Shown one piece after another: positions 17,153 through 29,218 of a stretch of DNA of 64,000 nt. Numbering within the stretch: position 1 is the stretch's first letter; every line of letters begins with the position of its first letter. The DNA is from Camillea tinctor (lineage: Eukaryota > Ascomycota > Sordariomycetes > Xylariales > Xylariaceae). The notes beneath the pieces were generated by a model, which searched no databases, had not been told where the DNA came from, and worked only from the letters and a program-made list of their open reading frames with translations. A program made the translations under genes and the position numbers. The stretch is taken from NCBI GenBank assembly GCA_022578605.1, contig MU394108.1, positions 1 to 64,000 on the forward strand, in the 5' to 3' direction.

Positions 17153-18680
17153 ATGGATACTACCGTAGACCTTGGCAGACGCATCGTACAGATGTTCTGG
17201 GACCCAGAGCCAACAAACGACATAGTCCGCGATCAGCCAGTGTGGTGCCTTGGCTCTTCCTACAGGCTCAACAACAGCCCGAGTCCTAAGCCCGATCCAT
17301 CTTCACAGCCCGAGACCCCAGCCAAAGACCCTCTTCAGACACCTGCCCAGCTCCCCGAAACGCCCCCCGACTCTACCTCGAGTAGTTTTGACTCGTCGCT
17401 AGCTTATGATGAGGCGCCTCTTGATGGCGGGTGGCCGCCTGCATTCCTTGATGACTTCGAATCTAGAATATGGATGACATACCGATCCGAGTTCGAGCTT
17501 ATTGCCAAATCTAGCGACCCCAAAGCCCTTTCGGCCCTCTCTTTCTCCATGCGGCTCAAGAGCCAGCTGTCGGACCAGAATGGCTTTGCTTCAGATAGTG
17601 GCTGGGGATGCATGATCCGATCTGGCCAAAGTCTGCTCGCCAACGCTATACTCATGCAGAGGCTTGGCCGAGGTATACCATCCTGCCTCGCTCCCTAAGC
17701 ACCGTACTATTGGGGGCTTTTGTGTATTGATGCTAACACGTAACATTATAGGATGGCGACGGAATACAGAGCCCTTGGAAGAGAAAAAGATATTAGCCCT
17801 ATTCGCAGACGACCCGAGGGCGCCATATTCTATACATAACTTCGTGCGTCACGGTGCCTCGGCGTGTGGGAAGTATCCGGGTGAATGGTTTGGTCCTTCG
17901 GCCACGGCAAGATGCATTCAGTATTATCCCCCAGCATTATACATCTATATAGGGATCTGGCCAGGTAGCTGACTTCTCGTGCTAGAGCCCTGACCAACGC
18001 GACGGAGCCTAGCCTACGGATCTATTCAACAGGAGATGGACCAGATGTCTATGAGGATAACTTCATGAAGATTGCTAACCCAGACGGAACGGCTTTTCAT
18101 CCTACCGTTATTCTGGTCGGTACGAGGCTCGGCATCGATAAGATTACGCCCGTATATTGGGAAGCACTTATTGCGTCATTGCAAATGTCCCAGTCGATTG
18201 GAATCGCAGGGTAAGTACCGGTCTTTAGTGTAGCTCTCTCGTCATAATACAGCATCTAACTCAAATGCTTGCAGCGGGCGTCCCTCTTCATCCCATTACT
18301 TCATCGGAGTTCAAGGTTTCTATTTCTTCTACCTTGACCCCCACTTCACCCGACCCGCTCTACCTTATCATGAAGATGCTTCAGAGTATACACAGGAAGA
18401 GGTTGATACTTGCCACACACGGAAACTCCGCCGACTTCATGTAAAGGAGATGGACCCGAGTATGCTGATCGGGTTCCTAATCCGCGACGAAGAGGACTGG
18501 AAGGACTGGAGGAGAAGCGTGAAACATGTCCAAGGTAAAGCTATCATTCATGTATCTGATCACGATCCCGTCGCACAAATGGAGGAGAGGGGTGGGGTTA
18601 TGGATGAAGTTCAAACCCTAAGCGATGAAGATGGTGATTATACTACCGAGGAAGCCATAGATGACAGGGAGGGCGCATAG
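17153..18680 (+). CDS. ATG4: Cysteine protease Atg4
   Basis: Autophagy protease that trims the C-terminus of Atg8 and later releases it from phosphatidylethanolamine. Exons are 17153-17672, 17752-17920, 17986-18210 and 18275-18680, giving 439 aa. The catalytic cysteine is Cys153 in [13 protein letters not shown], and the Asp/His pair is Asp326 and His328 in [11 protein letters not shown]. The family motif [10 protein letters not shown] is rebuilt across intron 2. All introns are short and GT-AG. The start was placed at ATG 17153 ([18 protein letters not shown]), which matches the family; the frame stays open upstream but only to non-ATG codons. The N-terminal insert rich in Pro/Ser (about 40-85) and acidic C-terminal tail are variable regions. 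No disabling change seen. Confidence 0.95.
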
Positions 18681-19003
18681 GACTACCGGTTTGGGAGTGG
18701 ATATGTCAAATACCATTTGGGGCAATGGCTGGCGTTACTGGATCATTGGAGTATGAGCAATCGATGATGGCATGAATAATGTGAGGACTTACACAATTGG
18801 GGGTTGGTCCCTTGACGCAAGCGCGATCTATGTGCTTCTCCTTTATTCTTGGAAGTAGAAAAATCAATGCCGTCTAAAAAAGGTGTTGCTTCACACCGAG
18901 GCCAGCAGGAAAATTCCCTGATCTTTTTGATAGGACGATTTATCTGGATATATAGTTTTTGTTTCCCGGAAATCGTCGGATCCCACCCGGCTTGTCAGTG
19001 GCA
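18681..19003. other. Short convergent spacer, ATG4 and JJJ1
   Basis: About 320 bases between two convergent stops. It should hold both 3' untranslated regions. Nothing else seen. Confidence 0.7.
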
Positions 19004-20794
19004 TCATCGTCTCTTCTTGGCAGGCTTCGCCTTGTTGGACTTCAACTCGGCATGACCTGATTCGCTGAGATGCTTGAACAGTTTGTTCTTAGAATCAAAG
19101 ACGGAGTTGCATGTCGTGCATTTTTGCTGTAATAGGAGTGAGCCATCCGTGTTCCAAGATCGAAGCCAGGTTCGTGATAGCTTACAGTTGGCTCTGTCTG
19201 TTCCTGGGCTGCCTGGCGAGCAGCTTTCTTCTCTCTCTTCGCTTTAGCTTTGCCTACCTTTTTCGTAGGCGCACTGCCCTCGAGTGATATATCCGCAACT
19301 TCGCCCGTCATTTCGTCAACTTCGGTCAGATCATCGCCCAGCAACGGATTCGACTTGTCATTCTGGTTAGATGCTAATCTTGCCTCTACAACATCTCTTG
19401 AGGCATAGTCTTCATCTTGACTCTCAACCTCCGAGTCCGTCGCGTTCGGCTCTGACATGGTAGGTGCAGATTCCATTGCAGGGCGGCTGGTTTCCTCTGC
19501 TTGAGTGGTGTCCGCTCGATCATTTCTTCTAGTATTCGGGCCCACGTCACCTTCTACTCCGTTGTCCTCTTCTACTGGTGTCGGTGGAGATGCTGATCTT
19601 GAAGGGACAGCGTCTTCTAAGTCAAAATTCGCATTCTCCTTTTTCATCTGGCGTTTCAAATGTTGCACGGCCTTGATGTGCTTCTTGCTCTTTTCATGGG
19701 TCTCGTACTGCTTCTCGCTCTTAAAGATTTTATTACACACGACACACTCTATATGTTCGACCTCGGAATCTTCCTCGCTTTCGGAGAATTCTCCCTGATG
19801 GGCCTCGTCACCTCGGGATCTTACCCACTCGGGCACGTGGAAAGCATCGCCTGTCTTTTCTTGGTGTGCAGCTCGAGCGCGGGCAGCCTGGGCAGCAGCC
19901 GATTCGCGAAGGATCTTTTGGCGCTCAGCCTCAGTCTGAGTGTTCGGTACATAACGTGGGTCTCGCTTGCGCACAAAGGCTACGAGAGATTTCACAGCGT
20001 CGTTGAACCCATGGATGGCATCTTCACGTAATTTCTTGTTCTCCTTTTCCATAAGGCGTCGAATTCTCCTATCGGGGGCGTCGGAGAGGCGCCATTTGTC
20101 CTTCCACGAGAAGCTAAGTCTCGTGGAGAAGCTCATCCACCGAGTATAAAACACTTTGGCTACCTTGTCATCATCCTTAGAGGATCCAAAGGGTGGGTAA
20201 TGAATAGGTGGTAGCCCATCCCATTCAGAAGCAGCTTCCTCGCCTTGGGCTAAGCGATCAAAGGTATCCTGCAAGATGGTGAAGAAGCTATTCGGAGAAT
20301 CGTCGAGGGGCACGTTCTTGTTGAAGCGACTTATCAGGGTATAGATATCATCGGCAGTGTACAAACGAACGTCGTGATACTGGGGAACAGCTTCGGTATC
20401 CGCGGGGTCGTCACCGCGAAGGATAGCATCTCGATGTGAGTCGTACCAAGCGCGCTCTTGGGGGTCGGACAGTACTTCATAGGCAGATTGGACCTCTGCA
20501 AACTTTCTGGTGGCGTTTTCAACGTCGCCGAAATTCCTGTCAGGGTGTAATTCGAGAGCCTTTTTCCTATAGGCTTTTTTTATCCTGGCAGAGAGCAGGA
20601 AGAGTTAGCAGCTATTCAGCAATTCTTGGTATATATATATATGTGTGTGTGTGTATATATAAACTTGTCTTTCTTTCTCACTCTTCATCACTGGCTTGGC
20701 GGTCAACTCCTAGGAGGTTGTAGTAGTCTTCTTTCTTATTACCCCCGTCGGTAGCAGCAGTACTACCTCTGGTGGACGACTGTTCGGCGCCCAT
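19004..20794 (-). CDS. JJJ1: Jjj1-type J-domain protein with C2H2 zinc fingers
   Basis: Cytosolic Hsp40 that in yeast works with Rei1 to release and recycle the 60S shuttling factor Arx1. Exons are 20794-20682, 20584-19186 and 19126-19004, giving 544 aa. The J domain is at about 24-90 with HPD at 51-53 (ELHPDRN). A U1-like C2H2 finger lies at 318-340 (Cys318, Cys321, His334, His340). The C-terminal exon carries a second finger starting [10 protein letters not shown] and a basic Lys-rich tail. The middle is charged, with acidic clusters. Intron 1 (20585-20681) interrupts the J domain after ASDEE; intron 2 (19127-19185) joins TEPT to QKC. The frame read without splicing would run into unrelated residues, which supports the intron. 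Confidence 0.93.
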
Positions 20795-21734
20795 GATTGC
20801 GACGTGCTCTCGCTTTTCTCTCTGCCTTTTACCTACGAGGAATCTAAGGTAATAATATGAGGTAGGTAGTAGGCAAGTATATTAGGTTAGGTTGTTAGTA
20901 ACCATGTGCATGGACAATATTTTTTTAGTCTATTTTACCCCTCTGCCCCTCCAAGGAGATCCCAGGCAGCATAGATATATAATGTACATACCTAGTACCT
21001 CCCTAACCTAACCTAGTATTATGTAGGTAGAACTGACAGATAGGGGGGCAGATAGGCACTACTTAGCCTGTTAAGGTAGCAGCGCAGCAGTGTTTGCTTG
21101 TGGGGTGATCGCCACAATTCACCTAATAACTTTCACTGTTGGATACCGTACCTTGCCGAGTACCTAGTGATCCCAAGTATAGGTCTGATTAAATATAGTA
21201 AGGTGCCTTCGCATAGGTATACATGTCTTGGCGACCCTATGTTTTTGCCATCCATTTAAGATTGGCATCGGACGAGATGCACACGCAACTCACCTAACCT
21301 TGCATCGACCTGGGTTATAACTTTATACAGTAGAGATCTAGGTAGAGTTATTACCTGCATGTTTGATGATGATGGATAGGCGAGTTCCCTCCTATATTTG
21401 CCCCACCAGCTTTAGTAAATAAAGGTCACGGTCTATAGGGGATAGTCCCTTACTAGACTTCCTAGAGTAGTTAGCCACTTAGTCTACCTCTATCTTACAC
21501 CGACCTGACCGACCTACATTTCCCCAAGGTGTTCTATACCTATAACCTACCTGTCTACATAGCTGCATAGGTTATACACTCTAGGTTACCTAAATCCATA
21601 TTTTAGTCAACTGGTGTCCCACCTTGACTGACACAATTCTTAGCCTTGTTTTACTTATAAACCAACACCCAAAACCCCTTGCGCTGCCATTTTATTCGCT
21701 TAAGTATTACATTAACTGCAGATCTTCGGAACAG
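20795..21734. promoter_or_regulatory. Divergent intergenic region, JJJ1 and SPX-RING gene
   Basis: A 940-bp spacer between two divergent starts, rich in CCTAACCTA/TAGGTAG words (for example around 20850-21020 and 21480-21600). No gene or RNA recognised. Confidence 0.55.
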
Positions 21735-23251
21735 ATGAAGTTCGCCCAGGAATTCAAAAAGTCGCTGCAGAGAGAAGGTGACAAATGACAGCCCGCACGT
21801 GCTCATTCTCCTATTTAGGTCTTTTTTACTGATCTCTCCCTGCGCTCACAGGCTTCCCACCAAGATGGGTCGAGTCCGCCATTCCATACGGCCAGCTGAA
21901 GAAATGTCTGAAAAAAGTCATTAATGAGCTGTGTGAGATTGGACTGGATAAAGATACTTTGGCCCAGCTGTCTCTCGAGCACTCGGGCTTTCGTTACCAT
22001 CTCGATGGGAAAGCTGCCGACTCGGGACACTTCCGACCTAGGCTGACCGTTTTTATCCACCTTCAAGATGGCATAGCCGTCGATGCCAGCTTGACGCCCG
22101 CCACCAAGAACTTCCTGCGCCGTGTTGTGTCTGACCAGCCCAGGGCCCGTGCTGTCTCGCCTCTAGAGGTTCCTATTGTAGTAGATGCTCCGCCGTCTCC
22201 ATCACCGTTCGTCCGCCAAAGCAAAAGTCCTAGCTTGATCTGTGAAGAACCTGCCCTCGGCACGGCGTCTCCTGGGGAGGACTGCGCGCCTATACAGCAG
22301 GTTGAAGTGCCTTTAGTCTTCGATGGCGAGTTCTTTGAAATTTTACAGAACGATGTCTCCAATCTCGACACGTTGCAAGAGGAGGAACAGGCGAAATTAA
22401 CCCAACAGATAACCATCCTAGGTCAAGAGATCGAGCAAGCCACAAGACCATCTAAGGGCCGAAAGTCGAAGGGCGACCTGGCAAGATGGAGAGAGATCTT
22501 CGAGCTCTATCTTGACGCTCGTGTATTCTTCTCTGCTCGTGAAAGCGATCACGGTGCGAGGACAAGCATCCAGGCACTGCAACAGCTTCGGTGGTTTCAA
22601 GATCAGATCGTTCAAAGAAAGCTAGCCAGAGATCTCAAACTTGATGCTAGCCGACAAGCCTTTAGCAGATTTCTTGACATGAATGCGACGTTGCTCAAAG
22701 TTTTGAAGTTCCAGGAGATCAACAGTCTGGCTGTGACAAAGATTCTCAAGAGTGGGTTGTAGCCACCCCCTCTTCCGTGTAATGCCACTTTGTTAACAAC
22801 CCTAGCAGAATTCGATAAGAGGACAGCACTTGGAGTCTCGAAAACCTTTCCGGTCGTCGTTCACTCTGATCGGTTCCTGACAGGCAGCGTTGCTCGTGAT
22901 GTGTGTGCGCAGATGTCTACCGAACTTATACCCGTTGTTCCTCAGCTCGACGACTATCTCTGTCCGATATGTTTTGCCGTAGCATATTGGCCTGTAAGGC
23001 TACATTGCCAGCACATATTCTGCAGCCGATGCCTTGTCAAGATGTCGCGTAAGGGAGAAAGGTATTGTCCACTCTGCCGTGCCGACACCATCATGATGGC
23101 AAGCATCGACAATTTTGATGCCAAACGTGCGGCCTTCTTACGGGAATACTTCCCCAAGGAGGTGAAAGAAAAAGTCCGAGCCAACGAGCAAGAGCGCAAC
23201 AAGGAGATTTTTGGGCCTGACCATTCGGATATACCCTGCACCGTGATGTGA
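21735..23251 (+). CDS. SPX-RING E3 ubiquitin ligase
   Basis: Exons are 21735-21777, 21852-22751 and 22809-23251, giving 461 aa. The N-terminus MKFAQEFKKSLQREGFPP opens an SPX domain that continues through PYGQLKKCLKKVINEL and the later helices around RKLARDLKLDASRQAFSRFL. SPX domains bind inositol pyrophosphates and sense phosphate. A C3HC4 RING finger starts at Cys366 (LCPICF) and ends with YCPLC near 406. This SPX plus RING layout matches Neurospora RING-14-like proteins and S. pombe Pqr1, a ligase that limits phosphate uptake; that role is inferred. A disordered insert (about 120-200) splits the SPX domain. The first exon has only 43 coding bases. Intron 2 (22752-22808) joins ILK to KFDKRTALG. 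Confidence 0.9.
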
Positions 23252-23440
23252 GCTCTACTACAGAACAGTTGCATTTGAGTAAACGCGTGTTTGTTTAGAG
23301 ATGTTCGATGATGAGCATTGCAAAGATACCCCTTTCTTGAATTGAAATAATATTGCGAGATGATAATTAGCCCCGATGCGCCCGTCGTCAGCCTTTATAC
23401 AGTTTCTCTATCTAGATTTACCTGTGAATCAAGTACAGGA

Positions 23441-24799
23441 TCACCTCACAACAGACCTCAGCTCGACACATGGAGGATCCCAGACAATGTCTTTGAAGCT
23501 TATTCTCTGTCTTGCCGGAAATTTGAAACCAGATTCGTTACTCGTGCCCGGTAGTTCAACGTCTTTTCTATTCTCGATCAAGAGCATTCCTCGGATGCGC
23601 CGACCCGCTTCGATCTCGCGACCATCAACATCAGAATTTATCCCGATAGCTGCTCGAGCCCGCCAACTCACACAACCATACAATAATCTCGCGTCATCGA
23701 TCGTCCCAGCATGATAAATCCCCACTCCCCAGGAAGCTAGTTGTAGTGGATCGCCCGTGCCGAAAGGCGTGAAAGCATTCCCGACATTATTCACGCCGAT
23801 GCAAGCAGAGAGGCCCAGGGTTTTGATAAGGGACGGCACTTGCAGGGTTCCGCGTGGGCGGTGATGTGATGTGTTGGTATCTTGTTCCGGCCGGCCCATC
23901 ATGTATAGATCACTAGTGGGTAAGCCGACAAAATGGATAGGGAGCTTGCTAGCAATTACAGCTTCAGCAAGTTGCGCCAACTGGGAATCGTCGAGCACGC
24001 TTAGCTGTGTGCAGTGCCCCAAGACTATAGTCTTGGAGATGCCAACCCAGCTGTGCTTCTGGAGGAGCTCGATAACTGAAAAAACAAGTGGTTTCGGCGA
24101 AACAGGCGGTGCCAGGGTGTAATCCAAGTGAAAGTCAAGATGCAGCTTGTATTTTATGGCAGTTGTCACTGCCCACTCAACATTTTGCAGCGATGCTTCT
24201 CGGGATTCCTCAACATACGGAGTGGTCCCGAGCGCATCGATAAATGAAATGTAGTCGCTCAATGCCGAGGTGACTATGGCCCTATTGGCTTCTCCATGGA
24301 TAGTAGAGAATATGGGGTCCTGGGCAAATACACAGATTTGCATGTCCAACAAATGCGCAAAATCCTTCTTTAGACGGATAGCAGTAGTCAATGTCAAGAA
24401 ACCTGTCACATGGTCTAATTCTACAAAGGCACGCAAAGAGGTAACTCCGTGGGTATAGCTGTTAGCGAGCAACTGAGAACCTCGAAGGTAAAGGTCATCT
24501 TCAGTGTAACGCTCCTTTGCTTTGGACGTGTTGGCTAACGCCTCGGCGAAGGACCCCGATCTGGGAACGAGGTCGTGATAGCCAGGATGTGTGTTTGAGG
24601 GCGAATGGTTACAGGTCGAGAGGTAGGCCTTATCGAGATGTATATGGGGATGGCATAATGCGGGAAGTAAGATAGTGGGCGGCAGTGTATCTGAGCAACT
24701 GGACTGAGTCATATGGCATATGACACCGTCGTCCGTCTCGATGTTCCACCGCTTTGCTGGTGTGTCTCGCGACGGGATTATAATATTATCAAGCTTCAT
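23441..24799 (-). CDS. Cytosine-deaminase-like amidohydrolase
   Basis: Single exon, 452 aa, start ATG 24799. It belongs to the amidohydrolase superfamily, near bacterial CodA and fungal relatives. The first metal motif is HPHIHLDK. A second His is in LDFHLDY, and a third in VLGHCTQLS. The segment that in CodA holds the last metal-binding Asp reads IGVNNVGNAFTPFG here, with Asn where Asp is expected, and the CodA catalytic Glu after the second His motif is also not visible (HLDY). I therefore infer a metal-dependent hydrolase fold with unknown, perhaps altered, chemistry. No signal peptide is apparent. It is divergent from the cystathionine gamma-synthase gene (762-bp spacer) and converges on the SPX-RING gene with about 190 bases between stops. 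Confidence 0.82.
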   Translation of the reverse strand: MKLDNIIIPSRDTPAKRWNIETDDGVICHMTQSSCSDTLPPTILLPALCHPHIHLDKAYLSTCNHSPSNTHPGYHDLVPRSGSFAEALANTSKAKERYTEDDLYLRGSQLLANSYTHGVTSLRAFVELDHVTGFLTLTTAIRLKKDFAHLLDMQICVFAQDPIFSTIHGEANRAIVTSALSDYISFIDALGTTPYVEESREASLQNVEWAVTTAIKYKLHLDFHLDYTLAPPVSPKPLVFSVIELLQKHSWVGISKTIVLGHCTQLSVLDDSQLAQLAEAVIASKLPIHFVGLPTSDLYMMGRPEQDTNTSHHRPRGTLQVPSLIKTLGLSACIGVNNVGNAFTPFGTGDPLQLASWGVGIYHAGTIDDARLLYGCVSWRARAAIGINSDVDGREIEAGRRIRGMLLIENRKDVELPGTSNESGFKFPARQRISFKDIVWDPPCVELRSVVR

Positions 24800-25561
24800 G
24801 GTAAATAGGTTGAATCAGTGAGACTCACCTCCACCTATTACTATTCACTATCGAGTTATTATTAACATATAAGTTGGGGCAGTTGGGGTAGTTGGTGTAA
24901 CGCAAGGATTGCTATCATGATTGAATATATCAATGGGCACTTGATGATTGGTGTGTACGGAGGTCCCGAGGTCTGTCCTGCACCCCGGGTTTTCTGAATT
25001 ATACCCATTTGAACTTAAACGTGTATAAACTTAAGCTAACACCGATTGGTTAAATTAGTAGGATGGGTTGGGTCATTTTTCTAACCCAACCTACTACCAA
25101 GCTGAATGCAAGTTAAGAGATGGAGTAATCGGGTTCGAAAAATCTGTCTCCGATCGCGGCAACTAGTAATGAGAACTTACAGAAGTTCCAATGTTCAAGT
25201 TATCAATTTCGTCCTAACCTATCTACAAGCATCTAGTAGTAGCACTACTAACTTCCTAGACTAACTAGTACTTACACTTACACCAATACATTAACCGCAC
25301 TCTTATCTACTTACCTACCTATGTAGTTTACTTAATTATTTACCTACTTACATAAAACAACCTATTAAGTAGTTAGTGGGTATCCCAGTATCCACCTAGA
25401 AGCTTGTTTTGTTCATTCTCCGTCATCTCTCTCTAAACGTTAAGTACTTACCCTACAGACACCAGACACAGTCGATATCTTGAAATAAGGCCCTATACAA
25501 AGGGATTGGAAGAACGGAAAGACTCTAAAAAGGAAAGTAAAAAGGAATATTATTTGGGAAA
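24800..25561. promoter_or_regulatory. Divergent intergenic region, amidohydrolase and cystathionine gamma-synthase
   Basis: The 762-bp spacer carries CTAGTA/ACTTACCTACC words at 25200-25370 and an inverted pair around AACCCAACCTACTA and TAGTAGGATGGGTTGGGT at about 25057-25098. No gene recognised. Confidence 0.5.
25057..25098. repeat. Short imperfect inverted repeat
   Basis: Reading TAGTAGGATGGGTTGGGT then TTTTTCT then AACCCAACCTACTA, the two arms are nearly complementary (a two-base bulge) and could form a hairpin with a 14-bp stem. It sits mid-way between two divergent genes, so it could be a terminator-like or regulatory element, or chance. Confidence 0.55.
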
Positions 25562-27458
25562 ATGCCACTTATCGACCTTGGGGACTCAATACCTCCCAAC
25601 ACGGCGCACGTGAGTCATGCCTTTCCCTATCACCTCCAGCATATATATATATATATATATATACTCGGATATTAATATCCTACTATAGGCCGTGAGCGTC
25701 TCTCTCCCCACGTGGAAGTCTAACGTGGGGTATGAAGAAGGCGAGAAATGGGTGGTCGACACTATGATCACTGGTTACCCGAGATTCTTCATCCACAAAA
25801 GCATCCAGGCCTTTTGTGCTGATATTGTCGCCAAGTATGGCCACCCAGGGCAGCAGGCCATGCTCTTCCCAACGAGGAGAACTGCAGAGCGATGCTTGGA
25901 CTTCATCCGCGAGAAGGCTCCTAAGCCTGCTCAGGCAGATCTCTCTGTCCTCCACCTGGTGCTAGATTCGAGCAAAAAGACTCCTGACTCTTTGCACTTA
26001 GTTTCCCCGACTATTTCGGCTGTCCTTTTCCTAGGGGACGCATATCCCTTTGCGAAACAATATTGGCAGCACTCTGGAGATGGTGTGTCCAGTCGCCGCG
26101 CTGAATTCTGTCATGGCTTGTTCCGGGATGACATCCTGGTTCCAGAGCGTCGGTCGCCTTCTTCCCCACACCTGGCGCAGCAGAAACTACGCCGTGGGCC
26201 GAAGAGATACCAACGGGGGTCGTCTATCGATGGAATCAATGGTTCCGATGGAAACCAGGATACATCTTCACTGGACCCAGCCAAGAGCGAATCCGCAGAT
26301 AGCTTTGAGAGTTTAAGGTTCCTAGAGGAGCGATTCGGCAGGAACCTCGACATGTCCTTAGTCAACAACGCCAAATCTGCCATCAGGCGTCGTATAGCTG
26401 GTGTCCTAACCACCGACCTTGACTTGAGCAGCAAGTCCCTACCCACGATGGAGTCTAATGCCCGGGGCCTCACCAACTTCAGGGAGGATGATATTTACTT
26501 GGTACCGTGCGGCATGAATGCCATATTCACGACCCACCAGGCTCTGCTCAAAACACGGGAGCCTCGCAAGAGTATCAATTTTGGCTTTCCTTACGTGGAC
26601 ACCCTCAAGATCCTTCAGAAGTTTGGACCGGGGGCTATATTTTACGGCCATGGCTCTTCTGCAGACCTAGATGACCTCGAAAGCCGCCTGAAGAACGGCG
26701 AGAGATATCTGGCACTCTTTTGCGAATTCCCTGGTAATCCGCTCCTCACTTGCCCCGACCTAGAGCGTATAAGGAAGTTAGCGGACGCGTATGACTTTGT
26801 GGTAGTAGTGGATGAGACCATTGGCACATTCGTCAATGTCAATGTTCTCCCGTTCGCCGATGTCGTAGTGAGCAGCCTTACCAAGATCTTCTCCGGTGAC
26901 TGCAACGTCATGGGCGGGAGTATCGTCCTCAACTCGAGCGGCAAATTCTACCAGACGATCAAGTCTGCTATGGGCGACGTGTTCGAAGATAATTACTGGG
27001 CTGAGGATGTGATCTTCATGGAGCGAAATAGCCGGGATTTCAAGTCAAGGATAGACAGAGTCAACGCCAATGCCGAGATCATCTGTGAGGTGCTTAATGC
27101 CCACCCCTTAGTCAACAAGGTTTATTATCCCAAGTATAACGACACGCGACCCAACTACGAAGCATGTAGGCTTCCATCAGGAGGATACGGCGGCCTGCTT
27201 TCGTGTACCCTTAAGACTAAAGCCCAGGCTATTGCCTTCTATGACGCGCTAGAGACGGCCAAAGGGCCTAGCTTAGGTACCAATTTCACGCTGACATCGC
27301 CTTATGTCATTCTAGCACACTACCAGGAGCTGGACTGGGCTGCCAGCTTCGGAGTCGACCCGAACCTACTCCGCATCAGTGTGGGTCTAGAAGATGACCT
27401 GAGAACGGTATTTGGGAAAGCACTCAAGGCGGCCGAAGCGTGCGAGTCTAGCGGATAA
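25562..27458 (+). CDS. Cystathionine gamma-synthase-like PLP enzyme
   Basis: Methionine biosynthesis enzyme of the Cys/Met PLP family, joining cysteine to an activated homoserine to make cystathionine (Neurospora met-7, yeast STR2). Exons are 25562-25609 and 25689-27458, giving 605 aa. Exon 1 codes for MPLIDLGDSIPPNTAH. The Asp holding the pyridine nitrogen is Asp391 in VVVDETIGTF, and the PLP Schiff-base Lys is Lys415 in SSLTKIFSGD. The N-terminal half is longer than in bacterial MetB, as in fungal Str2 proteins, with a low-complexity insert at about 165-220. The first donor GTGAGT lies inside a CACGTGAGTCA element (see separate entry). No targeting peptide is obvious. Confidence 0.9.
25607..25617. 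promoter_or_regulatory. Overlapping CACGTG and TGAGTCA motifs
   Basis: At the exon 1/intron 1 border of the cystathionine gamma-synthase gene the sequence reads CACGTGAGTCA. It contains CACGTG, the Cbf1-type E-box used in sulfur regulation, overlapped by TGAGTCA, a perfect match to the Gcn4/CPC-1 site TGASTCA. The overlap with the splice donor GTGAGT means part of the match is explained by splicing constraint. Confidence 0.4.
25640..25662. repeat. (AT)n microsatellite in intron
   Basis: A run of alternating A and T fills the middle of intron 1 of the cystathionine gamma-synthase gene. Confidence 0.9.
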
Positions 27459-29218
27459 TTCAAACACGCATCCTTTCAAGGGGGGGGGGTTAAAAAAAAG
27501 GAGGGGGGAGAGAGTGAAAGTAGGGAGACACAAGCCATCCTTTCTCCTTCTTCCAGGACCTGTTTCTATGACGAGATAAGAGGTCTAGAGCTTCAACACA
27601 GCATTATGAATTGAAAAGTTTTGTATGATTACCTCAAAAGTACAACACAATTTTCTTATTTAGCACAATGAAAAAATACACAGCATGCTCAACGTCAAGG
27701 CTATATTATATACAAGTATTCTGTCTCCTCCTGCCTTGTTAACCCCTATTCTAAGGTTAGGCGGAGCAGGATTTGTTGTCCCCCCTCTCTGCGGGATGTC
27801 AGTAGACGGATGTGGAGGGAAGAGAAAGTGCATCTTCACCAAATAAAACCAACCCAATCCAACCTTCAATTTTGTGGAGGTTTTTCGGTACGTCGCTGAA
27901 CCTAGGTGGATGCCGAAAACCTGTCGCTGAATTGTCATCACCGAATCAGTTAGACTTGGGTTGTCCTTTGCCAGCCATAAAAGCATTTTATTTCAATGTT
28001 TGTGAAGTGATTTCTTTTCGCCGCCAACTTGGCTTAAATTCGGTAGGCCCTGTCAGTGATGGATGATATTAAGAGCGCTATGTAGGTGAATTAAGTAATG
28101 CCTCAGGGACTTAGATGTTAGTGTACCTAATATCGAGGATTCCCTGGTGTTGAATGGTGATTTGATATATAAAGCGTTCTTATGTAGTAAACTAAGCTTA
28201 CAACTACTAGAGCGCTAAGGAAGAACAGTACCAAGGCTAGACCAATAAGTTAATAACCAGGGGCTTTTACTATGCTGACATTGTTCTACCTGAAATTTCA
28301 TTTGCCTATATGTTCATTGGAATAGGATATGAGGCCGCAGAATAGAAAAGCAAAAAAAAAGGGGGGGGGGGTGCTTAAGTGAGCATAACCACCTTAGTAT
28401 TACAGTGTGCAATATTATTGCACAAGTACCTAGGTTACATAAGTACACATCATGGGGGGCTGTGTTTACTTTCCCAATTATTCCACATCACATACATGTA
28501 GCCTCGGAGCCGATACTCGCTATCATAGCCGATATTCGCTGGAGCCAATGTTAAGGTATGCTACTAACCGAAAAGTTTAATATGGTAATAACCTCGCTTT
28601 ATCAACTCAGACTTGAAAGAATGAATCAACTTGAGCAGTTCGTAGAATCCCTACTCTTTAATTGTCTACCCAAGGTTTGTGATTGAGATACAACCACAGT
28701 CAACTTGCGATGCTTCAAGAAATTGATAGTGACACTGGCTCACAAAGACACCTCATCCAGAACTGAATAGCACCAAGTAGCATTACTAAAAAAACAAAAA
28801 TTAAAGGTTCTAATATAGTATATATATAAGGAAATCAAAGAATTAGTGAAAAGTTCTACTGCTTTAGTTTTACCCATTTCTCACGTTGAGCAATCCTAAA
28901 AATGTACGAGATCCAAGACACATGCATATTAGATGAAGTAGAATATAATTATGCAGATAACAGCTATTTAAACACATTATCTTAGGAGTAGACCCTAGAC
29001 TGTAGATACCTCCCAACTGGTTCACATAATCTCATTATAAAACCAGTCAACCCAAATTCCATACTTCTCTTTAGTTTTATTTCTCTATCCTACTTCTACA
29101 TTTCGACCTCCAGAGCTAAATAACTTATCTAGCCCCCCCCCCCCCCACACACACACATACACACACACACATACACACACACAACCACATGTAAACTATC
29201 CCCTTTATCTCCACGGCA
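27459..29218. other. Intergenic region
   Basis: About 1.76 kb without a recognisable gene. It holds homopolymer G tracts (27481-27489, about 28362-28371), and ends in a C tract plus (AC)n array just before the methyltransferase start. Open frames near 27660-28066 look like chance. Confidence 0.6.
29131..29183. repeat. Poly-C plus (AC)n microsatellite
   Basis: A C run of about fifteen bases is followed by interrupted CA repeats, ending about 35 bases ahead of the methyltransferase start codon, so it probably lies in the promoter or leader. Confidence 0.9.
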
